NCBI GenBank assembly: GCA_003221695.1 | Contig: QHSX01000060.1 | Span: 60,567-124,566 of the forward strand | Direction: 5' to 3' | Length of the DNA: 64,000 bases | Source of the DNA: Candidatus Rokuibacteriota bacterium | GTDB taxonomy: Bacteria > Methylomirabilota > Methylomirabilia > Rokubacteriales > CSP1-6 | Shown here: in pieces, positions 33,157 to 41,111 of the stretch | Layout of the letters: every line of letters begins with the position of its first letter | Numbering within the stretch: position 1 is the stretch's first letter | Made by a program: the position numbers and the translations under genes | Notes under the pieces: generated by a model | The model's database searches: none | What the model was told of the DNA's origin: nothing | Seen by the model: only the letters and a program-made list of their open reading frames with translations

Positions 33157-35358
33157 ATGCCCGCGCGGCTCGGCGTCGACATCGGCGGCACCTTCACCGA
33201 CCTCGTCGTCATCGACGAGACGACGGCGACCGCGCACGTCGGCAAGGTCCTGACGAATCCAAAAGACGTGGCGCACGGCGTCGAAGAGGGGATCCATGCG
33301 CTCCTCGACGAGGCGGGCGTGAGCTCCGGTGAGGTCCGGGCCGTCGTCCACGGGACGACGCTCGCGACCAACGCGCTGATCGAGAAGAAGGGCGCCAGGA
33401 CCGCGCTCCTGACGACCGAAGGGTTCCGTGATGCCCTCGAGATCGGGCGCGAGGGCCGCTACGACATGTACGATCTCTTCATCGACCCGCCCCCGCCCCT
33501 CGTCCCGCGCCACCTGCGCCGCGAAGTCCCGGAGCGGCTCCTCGCGGACGGCTCGATCGCCAGAGCGCTGGACGAGGTGGCCGCGCGGCGCGCGCTCGCC
33601 GAGCTCGCCAAGGACGGCGTCGCGGCGCTCGCCATCTGCCTGCTACACGCTTACGTGAACCCGGCGCACGAGTCGCGGCTCGCGGCGCTGGCGCGCGAGG
33701 CGATCCCGGAGGTCTTCGTCGCCTGCTCGTCGGAGGTGGTGCCCGAGATCCGCGAGTACGACCGTACCTCGACGACCTGCGCCAACGCCTACGTCGCGCC
33801 GCTCATGGCGCGGTACCTCGAGGACCTCGAGCGCAGGCTCACCGGGCTCGGGATCCCGGGCCAGCTCTACATCATGCAGTCCTCTGGCGGGATCGCGCTC
33901 CCACCGTTCGCGCGACGTCTCCCGGTCCGCCTCGTGGAGTCGGGTCCCGCCGCCGGCGCGCTGGCGGCGGCGCAGGCGGCGCGCGAGCGCCGCGAGCCCA
34001 GGCTCCTCTCATTCGACATGGGTGGTACCACCGCGAAGGCATGCGTGATCGACGACGGCGTTCCGCTCGTCGGCCGCGAGTTCGAGGTGGCGCGCGCCGA
34101 CCGATTCAAGAAGGGCTCCGGGCTCCCGATCCGCGTCCCAGTGATCGAGCTGATCGAGATCGGCGCGGGCGGCGGGTCGATCGCGCGCGTGGACCGGATG
34201 GGCCTCCTGAAGGTCGGTCCCGACAGCGCGGGCGCCGACCCCGGTCCCGCCTGCTACAGCCTCGGGGGTCGCCTCCCGACGGTCACCGACGCGGACCTCC
34301 TGCTCGGCTATCTCGACGCCGAGTTCTTCCTGGGCGGGCGCATGCGCCTGGATCGGGAGGCCGCGCGTCGCGGCGTCGAGGAGCACGTCGCCAGCCCGCT
34401 CGGCCTCGACGTGACGGGGGCAGCGTGGGGGATCCATCGCGTGGTCAACGAGACCATGGCCGCCGCCGCCCGCATCCACGGGATCGAGCGCGGCCGCGAC
34501 CTGCGCCAATACCCGCTCTTCGCCTTCGGTGGCGCCGGGCCCGTCCATTGCTGGCAGGTGGCGAAGGTCCTCAAGGTCCCACGCATCCTGATCCCGTTCG
34601 GCGCCGGCGCGATGTCGGCGTTCGGGCTCCTCGCGGCGCCGCTCGCATTCGACTTCGTGCGGACGGGACGCCAGCGGCTCGACCGCGCCGACTGGCCTGG
34701 GATCAACCGGCTCTTCGCCGAGATGGAGGAGGAGGGGCGCGCGCTCCTCTCGCGCGCGGGCGTGCCGCCCGCGGACGTGCGCCTCGCGCGCATCGCCGAG
34801 ATGCGCTACGCCGGCCAGGGCCACGAGGTGGAGTGCGCGGTGCCCCTCGGGGCGTTGTCACTCCAGAGCCTCCCCGCGATCACGGCGAGCTTCGAGAGCG
34901 CCTACCGCGCCCTCTATCACCGGCTGCCGCAGGGCGTGCCGATCGAGGCACTCAACTGGCGCCTCACCGTCTCCGGCCCGAATCCAAGAATCGGGCTGTC
35001 CGGGCGATCGGAGCCACGTCGTGATGTGGTCGCGGGGGCCGTGAGGCGGCCTGCGGAGCCGGGTGGCCCTGTTGGAGCGGGGTCCGTGAGGCCGGCTCGC
35101 GCCGAAGGTGGCCTGACACAGTCACGAAGTGGCGCCGCACGTGCAGCCAACCCGCTGAAAGCGACTCGCATGGCCTACTTCGCCGAGGCGGGGGGCTTCG
35201 TCGAGACGGCTGTCTATGACCGCTACGCCCTCGACCCGGGCGCCGAGTTCACCGGCCCCGCGATCGTCGAGGAGCGAGAGTCAACGGCCGTCGTGGGTCC
35301 CGGCGCACGCTGCCGCGTGGACGATGGACTGGCGCTGATCGTGGAGATCCCGACGTGA
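33157..35358 (+). CDS. hyuA: Hydantoinase/5-oxoprolinase family protein, subunit A
   Basis: HyuA, with HyuB, opens cyclic amides such as hydantoins or 5-oxoproline using ATP. The 733-residue protein shows the Hydant_A fold: RLGVDIGGTFTDLVVIDETT (ATP-phosphate loop), VVHGTTLATNALIEKKGART, EYDRTSTTCANAYVAPLMAR, the second phosphate motif LLSFDMGGTTAKACVIDDGV and GGAGPVHCWQVAKVL. An unusual stretch of about 45 residues (about 625-668, bases 35029-35160), rich in Gly, Arg and Pro, interrupts the C-terminal region between NWRLTVSGPNP and GGFVETAVYDRYALDP; relatives I recall lack it. Its stop overlaps the hyuB start (GTGA). The substrate could be a hydantoin, oxoproline or a ketone carboxylated by the same family. 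Confidence 0.9.
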   Translation: MPARLGVDIGGTFTDLVVIDETTATAHVGKVLTNPKDVAHGVEEGIHALLDEAGVSSGEVRAVVHGTTLATNALIEKKGARTALLTTEGFRDALEIGREGRYDMYDLFIDPPPPLVPRHLRREVPERLLADGSIARALDEVAARRALAELAKDGVAALAICLLHAYVNPAHESRLAALAREAIPEVFVACSSEVVPEIREYDRTSTTCANAYVAPLMARYLEDLERRLTGLGIPGQLYIMQSSGGIALPPFARRLPVRLVESGPAAGALAAAQAARERREPRLLSFDMGGTTAKACVIDDGVPLVGREFEVARADRFKKGSGLPIRVPVIELIEIGAGGGSIARVDRMGLLKVGPDSAGADPGPACYSLGGRLPTVTDADLLLGYLDAEFFLGGRMRLDREAARRGVEEHVASPLGLDVTGAAWGIHRVVNETMAAAARIHGIERGRDLRQYPLFAFGGAGPVHCWQVAKVLKVPRILIPFGAGAMSAFGLLAAPLAFDFVRTGRQRLDRADWPGINRLFAEMEEEGRALLSRAGVPPADVRLARIAEMRYAGQGHEVECAVPLGALSLQSLPAITASFESAYRALYHRLPQGVPIEALNWRLTVSGPNPRIGLSGRSEPRRDVVAGAVRRPAEPGGPVGAGSVRPARAEGGLTQSRSGAARAANPLKATRMAYFAEAGGFVETAVYDRYALDPGAEFTGPAIVEERESTAVVGPGARCRVDDGLALIVEIPT

Positions 35359-36956
35359 TGGACCCGGTCACGCTCGAGATCTGCTGGAGCCGCCTGATCG
35401 GCGTCGTCAACGAACAGGCGGCGGCGCTCCAGCGCACATCGTTCACGTCCATCGTGCGCGAGGCGGGCGACCTCTCCGCGGGCGTCTTCGACCGCCGCGG
35501 CTACATGGTCGCGCAGGCGGTGACGGGCACGCCGGGCCACATCAACTCCATGGCGCTCGCCATGAAGCACTTCCTCGCGGCGTACCCCCTCGAGACGCTC
35601 CGGGCGGGCGACGTGCTGATCACCAACGACCCCTGGCTCACCTCCGGGCACCTCAACGACGTCACGATCGCCTCGCCGATCTTCCGCGGGGAGGAGTGCA
35701 TCGCCTTCTTCGCCTCCACGTGCCACACCGCCGACATCGGCGGCCACGTGCTCTCCGCCGAGGCGCGGGAGGTGTACGAGGAGGGGCTCCAGATCCCGAT
35801 CATGAAGCTCTACGAAGCGGGGCGACCCAACGACGCGCTGCTCGCGATCATCCGCGCGAACGTGCGCGTGCCCGAGATGGTCCTGGGCGACTTCCACGCC
35901 CAGATCGCGGGCGGTGCCGTGGGCGGCGAGCGGCTCCTGGAGTTCATGGACGAGTTCGGGCTGGTACGACTCGAGCCGCTGGCGGACGAGATCATCGGGC
36001 GGACCGAGCGCGTGATGCGCCAGGCGATCCGGGCGCTCGCGCCCGGCGCGTACGAGTACGCGATCATCTCCGATGGTTTCGACGAGCCGATCACGATCCG
36101 CACGCGCTGCGAGGTGCGGGGCGACGAGCTCTGGATCGACTACGCGGGCTCCTCGCCCGCGAGCCGGCGCGGGGTGAACGTGGTGATGAACTACACCGAG
36201 GCCTACACGACCTACGGCGTGAAGGTCATCGTCAGTCCGGACGTCCCGAACAACGAGGGGGCGTTTCGGCCGCTCCGCATCACCGCGCCCGAGGGGTCGA
36301 TCCTCAACGTGCGCCGTCCGGCGGCGGTCGCGGCTCGGCATATCATCGGCCACTTCCTGCCCCACGCCATCGCGGGCGCGCTCGGCCAGGCCCTGCCCGC
36401 GCGCGTCATGGCGGAGGGCTCGGCCAACATCTGGGGCATCCAGGTCGCCGGGAAGGACGAGCACGGCGCGCCCTTCACGTATGTCTTCTTCTCCTCGGGC
36501 GGTACCGGCGCGCGGGCCACGAAGGACGGTCTCTCGGCGACCGCGTTCCCGTCGGGTGTCCTCGGAACGCCCGTCGAGGTCATCGAGAGCCTCGTTCCGC
36601 TGGTCGTCGAGCGAAAGTGCCTGCGACCCGACTCGGGCGGCGCGGGCACGTATCGCGGCGGGCTCGGCCAGACGATCGCGTTCCGCGCGCGGACGCGCGA
36701 GCCCTACACGTGCTCAGTCCTCTGCGACCGGACGATGCATGCGGCTGCGGGTTTCCTCGGCGGTGACCCCGGCGGGTACGGCATGGTCTCGATCGACGGC
36801 GTGGCGCCGGCCAACCCGAAAGCGGAGCAACTGATCTCCCCGGGTGCCTTGGTGGAGGTGCACCTCCCGGGGGGCGGAGGCTACGGCCCGCCGTCGGCGC
36901 GCGACCCGGAGCTCATCGCCCGGGATCGACTGGAGGGCTACGTCACCCGCTCCTAG
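35355..36956 (+). CDS. hyuB: Hydantoinase B/oxoprolinase family protein
   Basis: HyuB is the partner subunit of HyuA. The 533-residue protein starts at GTG 35355 (overlapping the hyuA stop) or ATG 35358, and has DPVTLEICWSRLIGVVNEQA, REAGDLSAGVFDRRGYMVAQ, the block LITNDPWLTSGHLNDVTIAS, then CHTADIGGHVLSAEAREVYE (which carries likely metal-binding His and Asp), YAGSSPASRRGVNVVMNYTE, and the C-terminal PGGGGYGPPSARDPELIARD. Length fits the family. hyuAB pairs act in the cytosol in amino-acid or nucleotide-derived amide breakdown. Downstream, 37 bp separate it from the convergent hypothetical gene, with no clear terminator. Confidence 0.92.
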   Translation: MMDPVTLEICWSRLIGVVNEQAAALQRTSFTSIVREAGDLSAGVFDRRGYMVAQAVTGTPGHINSMALAMKHFLAAYPLETLRAGDVLITNDPWLTSGHLNDVTIASPIFRGEECIAFFASTCHTADIGGHVLSAEAREVYEEGLQIPIMKLYEAGRPNDALLAIIRANVRVPEMVLGDFHAQIAGGAVGGERLLEFMDEFGLVRLEPLADEIIGRTERVMRQAIRALAPGAYEYAIISDGFDEPITIRTRCEVRGDELWIDYAGSSPASRRGVNVVMNYTEAYTTYGVKVIVSPDVPNNEGAFRPLRITAPEGSILNVRRPAAVAARHIIGHFLPHAIAGALGQALPARVMAEGSANIWGIQVAGKDEHGAPFTYVFFSSGGTGARATKDGLSATAFPSGVLGTPVEVIESLVPLVVERKCLRPDSGGAGTYRGGLGQTIAFRARTREPYTCSVLCDRTMHAAAGFLGGDPGGYGMVSIDGVAPANPKAEQLISPGALVEVHLPGGGGYGPPSARDPELIARDRLEGYVTRS

Positions 36957-36993
36957 CCGGTCGTGTCGAGCGCGGGCGAATTCGGACTTGCGT

Positions 36994-37509
36994 TCACTGG
37001 AAACTCTTCTCGACGATCTGTCTGAGACCGTCGAGAACCGCAGTCAAGTTCTGCACCAGCGCCGTCTTCTGCGCCTCGGGTAGGCTTTTCAGGGTGATGA
37101 GTGCCTCGGCCCTGGGAGGGCTCAACTTCTCGAGGAGCGGGACCGCCTCGTTGGTCCAGGTGGTGTAGTTGCGGCACGGACCGGAGATGAACGGCTGTTT
37201 GAGGCAGTCGTCGTTCAAGGCATCCACCAGCACCAGGATCGTGCGGGCCTGCGCCCTTACCTGTTCGTCGCTCGCAATGGCCGGAATGATGGGCTGCAGA
37301 AAGAGCGCGCCGAGCCGCTTATGCAGCGTCACTGCCTTATCGAGGGCGAGATTGGCGCCCTCCCGGCTTCGCTGGGCCCGTTCGCGGGCGCGCTCGTAGG
37401 GTTTGTGGTACCAGACGTCGATGCCGAAGTTGATCGCGGTTGAGAGGAGTGTTGCCACGACAGAGCTGGCGATGACTGCCGGCCAGAAGCGCACGTGGGC
37501 TGCGGCCAT
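36994..37509 (-). CDS. Hypothetical single-pass membrane protein
   Basis: I do not recognise this 171-residue protein. An N-terminal hydrophobic helix (WPAVIASSVVATLLSTAINF, about residues 8-27) is followed by a charged helix (ERARERAQRSREGANLALDK) and a helical domain with two Cys (DDCLKQPFISGPCRNY), so it probably sits in the inner membrane with the rest in the periplasm. The ATG at 37509 was chosen because the hydrophobic segment follows it directly; the longer frame upstream overlaps the lipoprotein gene. GC here is lower (about 57% in a 60-base sample) than in hyuB next door (about 80%), suggesting transfer. It lies 4 bp after a small lipoprotein gene on the same strand, and the two form a likely operon. 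Confidence 0.6.
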   Translation of the reverse strand: MAAAHVRFWPAVIASSVVATLLSTAINFGIDVWYHKPYERARERAQRSREGANLALDKAVTLHKRLGALFLQPIIPAIASDEQVRAQARTILVLVDALNDDCLKQPFISGPCRNYTTWTNEAVPLLEKLSPPRAEALITLKSLPEAQKTALVQNLTAVLDGLRQIVEKSFQ

Positions 37510-37513
37510 CGAC

Positions 37514-37834
37514 TCAGTCCCGGCAGGCGACGTTTCCATTCGCACACTTGACGCACTTGTCAGAGATCTTCTCATGGGGAGGCGTGCACACATCGCGCCC
37601 CGCGGCCAGGAACCCGGCCTTCTGGAACTCGCTCGGTGACACGTCCACCTTGAGGGTTCGCCCCTCGGGTGTTTGAATCGTGAGCGTCAACCGCTCGTGA
37701 GGCTCTAGGCGCTCCTCGATCTGCTTCTCGCCGTCCCTGGTCTCATCGCGCTTGAGGTCGGACTGGACTGTCCCACAGGATGCGGCGAGGACGAACAGGA
37801 GGACGCGTGATACAGCGAGCCCGTGGCCACGCAT
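37514..37834 (-). CDS. Small Cys-rich lipoprotein
   Basis: This 106-residue protein has a lipoprotein signal (VSRVLLFVLAASCGTVQSD, lipobox LAASC), a charged linker (RDETRDGEKQIEERLEPHER), a short beta segment with LTLTIQTPEGRTLKVDVSPS, and a Cys-rich tail with four Cys (VCTPP, KCVKCANG and ACRD), which could bind a metal or form disulphides. The ATG at 37834 is preceded by a noncoding gap. The function is unknown, but export to the membrane surface is clear. It is followed after 4 bp by the hypothetical membrane protein gene, so the two products may act together in the envelope. No homologue comes to mind. Confidence 0.6.
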   Translation of the reverse strand: MRGHGLAVSRVLLFVLAASCGTVQSDLKRDETRDGEKQIEERLEPHERLTLTIQTPEGRTLKVDVSPSEFQKAGFLAAGRDVCTPPHEKISDKCVKCANGNVACRD

Positions 37835-38129
37835 AAGTGGCAGATCACCCGCCTCGCGTCCACCTGATGATCGAACGTGTGCTCGGCACCCGATCCGTCG
37901 TTCCGCCGGGAGGTGGATGAACGGCCTGCCCGTCATAACTGTGCGGGTCGGAAAGGAGAGGTTTTAAGGGACCCTCCGGCTGCGGGTTGGACGACGCGAG
38001 GAGGACGAAGACCTGGTAAGGGACGGTCGCAGCGGTGCGCAAGTCCAGCGTCGCGGCAGGTGAGTTCAAAGTCGCGTCGGTGGGGCCAGATCGTCCTGCC
38101 GAGCAGGCGCGAAGCCCCCCTCCGAGGTT
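37835..38129. other. Noncoding gap between the FIST gene and the lipoprotein gene
   Basis: No convincing gene is seen in these 295 bp. On the + strand a 16-codon frame from 37917 follows no ribosome binding site. A small CCTGC/GCAGG stem-loop near 38096-38108 lies just after the FIST gene (minus strand) but lacks a U-tract. GC is lower than in flanking housekeeping genes. Confidence 0.4.
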
Positions 38130-39068
38130 TTAGCGGCGCGGGGCGTCGCCGAGGGCGACGACGACGAGCGAGCCGTGGGCATCGGCGGGGCGCACACCGC
38201 GGCCGTAGGCGGCGACTGCCTGGCAGAGCCAGCCCACGCAGGGAACACGCGCGTCCACCTCGTTCTTGATGGCCGTCCACTCGTCGCCCGCCGCGGAGCC
38301 CAGGGCGCGATGGCGCGCATCCGACTCGACGACGAGGACGAGCCGCGCGGTGTCACCGTCGAGCCGCTTGACCGCCGCGCGTGTGGCGTCCACCGTGCCC
38401 TGGATGAGCGCCGAGCGGTCGGGCATCGAGCCCGCCTCGAACCCCTCGGCGTAACCGAGCCCCGTGGAGTAGGGTGCCTCGAGGCACGCCGCGCTCACGA
38501 TCGGCTCGGCTTGCGACGCGCCGTAGACCGCGGGGGTCGAGAGCACGCTGCACACGGTCCGCATCTTCGGCCCCATCAAGAGGCGCCAGGACGCGAGGAA
38601 CGACTCGGCCGGGGCGCCGGCCCCCGGACGGCAGAACGCGAGCCCGAGGCCGCGCGGATAGCGCATCCTGAAGGGCCAGCCCGCGAGGATCAGCCGCGCC
38701 GCGCCCTGGGCCGCGTCCGCGAGGTCGCGCCCCGCCGATGCCGCCACGCCGCTGACCGCGCCATCGCCGTTCGCGAGGCACACGACGAGCGCGCCGCTCC
38801 CGACTGCGCCGTTGTGCGTGAGGATCGCTGCGGTCGCCCCGCCCGCGACCCCTACTGGCCCGAGCACGGAGCGGATCATCGGCAGCGTGTCTTGGCTCGG
38901 AACCCCGGCGGTCACGAGCAGCACCATCTCCGCCGCCGCCCCCTGGAGCCCTGCGCGCGCCATCGCCGTGGCCCGGACGGCGGCCCAGATCGAATCCTGG
39001 TGCGTGGCGAAACCGACACCCACCTGGAGTGTCTTCGTTCCGGTCTCGACAGACGCTGTCTCCAGCAC
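38130..39068 (-). CDS. FIST-domain sensory protein
   Basis: The protein, about 312 residues, matches the FIST sensory domain (FIST_N plus FIST_C), thought to bind amino acids or other small ligands. Features are LQVGVGFATHQDSIWAAVRA at the start, MVLLVTAGVPSQDTLPMIRS, the internal turn ILTHNGAVGSGALVVCLANG, FRMRYPRGLGLAFCRPG, EGFEAGSMPDRSALIQGTVD and the C-terminal strand GSLVVVALGD. It lacks a transmembrane helix or output domain, so it must signal through a partner. GTG 39068 is preferred because the residues before it are not conserved; a TTG at 39131 would extend it. It is the gene next to the sigma-54 response regulator on the same strand, with a -24/-12-like element directly before the GTG. 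Confidence 0.7.
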   Translation of the reverse strand: MLETASVETGTKTLQVGVGFATHQDSIWAAVRATAMARAGLQGAAAEMVLLVTAGVPSQDTLPMIRSVLGPVGVAGGATAAILTHNGAVGSGALVVCLANGDGAVSGVAASAGRDLADAAQGAARLILAGWPFRMRYPRGLGLAFCRPGAGAPAESFLASWRLLMGPKMRTVCSVLSTPAVYGASQAEPIVSAACLEAPYSTGLGYAEGFEAGSMPDRSALIQGTVDATRAAVKRLDGDTARLVLVVESDARHRALGSAAGDEWTAIKNEVDARVPCVGWLCQAVAAYGRGVRPADAHGSLVVVALGDAPRR

Positions 39069-39081
39069 GCTGTCCGGAAAA

Positions 39082-39097
39082 TGCAGGGCGGATGCCA
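39082..39097 (-). promoter_or_regulatory. Candidate sigma-54 (-24/-12) promoter of the FIST gene
   Basis: On the minus strand the bases are TGGCATC-CGCC-CTGCA, matching the consensus at TGGCA and TGCA, with GG and GC 10 nt apart. Transcription would begin near 39071, about 3 nt before the GTG at 39068. The sigma-54 activator gene lies immediately upstream. Confidence 0.5.
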
Positions 39098-39202
39098 ACC
39101 GTAAGTCCGCGGAAGATAAGGAAACTTGCAAAGAGAGGTTGCCGGGCGAGTGTCACTTCGTCAAGACAGTGACTCAATCCTTGACTCTAAATGACTCTGT
39201 AT

Positions 39203-40552
39203 CTACAGCATCCCGTACTCTTTCAGGCGCCGATAGATCGTCCGGCGCGAGATGCCGAGCGCCGTCGCCGCGGCCTCCTTGTCGTCCTTGTAAAACGCCA
39301 GGGCCCTCAGGATCAGCTCCTTTTCGACCTCGGCGAGTTGTGGGATGGCGCCGCTCGTCTGGGCGACCGGCGACGCCTGGCCGGCGGTGAGGCTGGGCAG
39401 GTCGGTGAGGGTGATCTGCTCGCGCGCGCCCATCGCGAAGGCGCGCTCGATGAGATTCTCGAGCTCGCGCACGTTGCCGGGGAAGTCGTACGCCTGGAGC
39501 GCGGCGAGGGCGTCGGGCGTGGTGCCGCGGATCTCCCGGCGGAAGCGGCGACTGAAGCGTCGGATGAAGTGGTTCGCGAGCGCCGGGACGTCCTCGCGCC
39601 GCGCGCGGAGCGGGGCCAGGCTCACGCGCACCACGTTGAGGCGGTAGTACAGGTCCTGGCGCAGCTGGCCCTCCGCGATCGTCCGCTCGAGGTCCCGGTT
39701 CGTCGCGGCGATCACCCGCACGTCGACCGCGTACGCCTTGGTCGAGCCGACGGGACGCACCTGCATCTCCTGGAGTACGCGCAGGAGCTTGACTTGCAGC
39801 CCCGGCGAGAGCTCGGCGACCTCATCGAGGAAGATCGTCCCCTCGTTGGCGCCACGGAAGAGTCCGAGCGTGTCCGAGACGGCGCCCGAGAAGGCGCCGC
39901 GGACGTGACCGAAGAACTCGGACTCCAGGAGGTCCTCTGGGATCGCGCTGCAGTTCACGGGGATGAACGGCCCCTTGGCGCGCGGCGAGAGGCGGTGGAT
40001 CGCCGCCGCGACGAGCTCCTTGCCGGTGCCACTCTCGCCCTCGATGAGCACAGGGGAGTCGGTCGGAGCGACCTTCGCGATGATCTCCTTCACGCGCTGC
40101 ATGGGCGCCGAGTTGCCGACCAACTCGTTGACCGTCAGCTCCTCGCCCAGACGCGCGCGGAGAGAGTGGACCTCGCCGCGCAGGAATCGTCGCTCGGTCA
40201 TCCGCACCATCAGGTGGCGCAGCTCGTCGAGGAGGAGGGGCTTGGAGAGGTAGTCGAACGCGCCTTCCTTGAGGGCCTCCACGGCCGACGCGATCGTCGG
40301 GTAGCCTGTCATGACGACGACCTCGACCGACTCGTCGTGACGCTTGATCTCCTTGAGGAGCTCGAGGCCGTTCATGTCGGGCATGCGGATGTCAGTGATG
40401 ACGGCGTCGAACATGTCGCCGCGGAGCGCCTGGAGCGCCTCGGCCCCGCTCGACGCGCCCGTCACCTGGTAGCCCCACTGGCTCAGGGCTTCCTTCAGGA
40501 GCCGTAGGATCGCGGCCTCATCGTCGACGACCAGGATCTTTGCAGGTTCCAT
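39203..40552 (-). CDS. Sigma-54-dependent response regulator (NtrC family)
   Basis: The 449-residue protein is an enhancer-binding activator with three domains: a receiver (residues about 5-120, phospho-Asp54 in AVITDIRMPDMNGLELL), a sigma-54 AAA+ domain (about 142-375) and a Fis-type helix-turn-helix (about 405-447; KEAAATALGISRRTIYRRLK). The ATPase has Walker A GESGTGKELVAAA (near residue 170), the sigma-54 contact loop GAFSGA (Ser instead of the usual Thr in GAFTGA), Walker B GTIFLDEVAELSP and the arginine-finger region NRDLERTIAEGQLRQDLYYR. No histidine kinase is adjacent. The candidate -24/-12 elements at 22986, 27646 and 39082 are plausible targets, the last being directly downstream. 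Confidence 0.95.
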   Translation of the reverse strand: MEPAKILVVDDEAAILRLLKEALSQWGYQVTGASSGAEALQALRGDMFDAVITDIRMPDMNGLELLKEIKRHDESVEVVVMTGYPTIASAVEALKEGAFDYLSKPLLLDELRHLMVRMTERRFLRGEVHSLRARLGEELTVNELVGNSAPMQRVKEIIAKVAPTDSPVLIEGESGTGKELVAAAIHRLSPRAKGPFIPVNCSAIPEDLLESEFFGHVRGAFSGAVSDTLGLFRGANEGTIFLDEVAELSPGLQVKLLRVLQEMQVRPVGSTKAYAVDVRVIAATNRDLERTIAEGQLRQDLYYRLNVVRVSLAPLRARREDVPALANHFIRRFSRRFRREIRGTTPDALAALQAYDFPGNVRELENLIERAFAMGAREQITLTDLPSLTAGQASPVAQTSGAIPQLAEVEKELILRALAFYKDDKEAAATALGISRRTIYRRLKEYGML

Positions 40553-40679
40553 CTTTGCCAGCTTCAGACTCTAGCACGACGGGGTGTCAGACTGACAAGG
40601 TTCTCGTACGGCCCCTGTCTTGCGCCGTCCGAATGGGCATGTTAGCGTTGACGTTGACTTTTTATTGAGGAGACCGCTC

Positions 40680-41009
40680 ATGGCTGACACCGCGACCGTC
40701 CACCTGACAGAGCAGAACTTCGACGAAGCGCTAAGCCAGCACGACGAACTCGTGATGGTAGACTTCTGGGCTGAGTGGTGTGGGCCGTGCCGAGCGATCT
40801 CGCCGGTCTTGGAAGAACTGACGCGCGAGTCGGCCGGGCGCGTGACGCTCGCCAAGGTCAACGTGGACGAGAACCCGGGCCTGGCGGCCCGCTATGGAGT
40901 CCGCTCGATCCCGACGATCCTGTTCGTCAAGCAGGGGAAGGTCGTCGACCAGGTCATCGGGGCGGTTCCCAAGACCAAGTTCAGAGAGAAGCTGGACGCG
41001 CTCGCCTGA
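40680..41009 (+). CDS. trxA: Thioredoxin
   Basis: TrxA is the small cytosolic disulphide reductase. The 109-residue protein has the active site WCGPC at residues 33-37 within VMVDFWAEWCGPCRAISPVL, the cis-Pro loop VRSIPTILFVKQGKVVDQVI and GAVPKTKFREKLDAL at the end, and standard length. The ATG at 40680 has a good GAGGAG ribosome binding site. The gap before it contains an AT-rich stretch with TTGACG/TTGACT, but I could not assign a clean promoter. Its stop TGA (41007-41009) is the only stop between trxA and trpE in that frame. Confidence 0.95.
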   Translation: MADTATVHLTEQNFDEALSQHDELVMVDFWAEWCGPCRAISPVLEELTRESAGRVTLAKVNVDENPGLAARYGVRSIPTILFVKQGKVVDQVIGAVPKTKFREKLDALA

Positions 41010-41111
41010 CAAGGGCCGGGCGGGAACCGCATCAGTACTTCCGGAATAGAGATCCCGGCACTCTCCCCTACCCGTGACGAGTTTCGAGCTCTCGCGGCAC
41101 GGGGGAACCTT

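Noticed and set aside
39131..39133. TTG at 39131 as the FIST gene start
   Set aside because: The extra residues do not look conserved, and the -24/-12-like element would then fall inside the coding region; GTG 39068 fits better.
40600..40640. Sigma-54-like element CGGCCCC-TGTC-TTGCG upstream of trxA
   Set aside because: The GG-N10-GC spacing is right, but the -26 T and -23 A are lost; such partial matches are frequent in GC-rich DNA.
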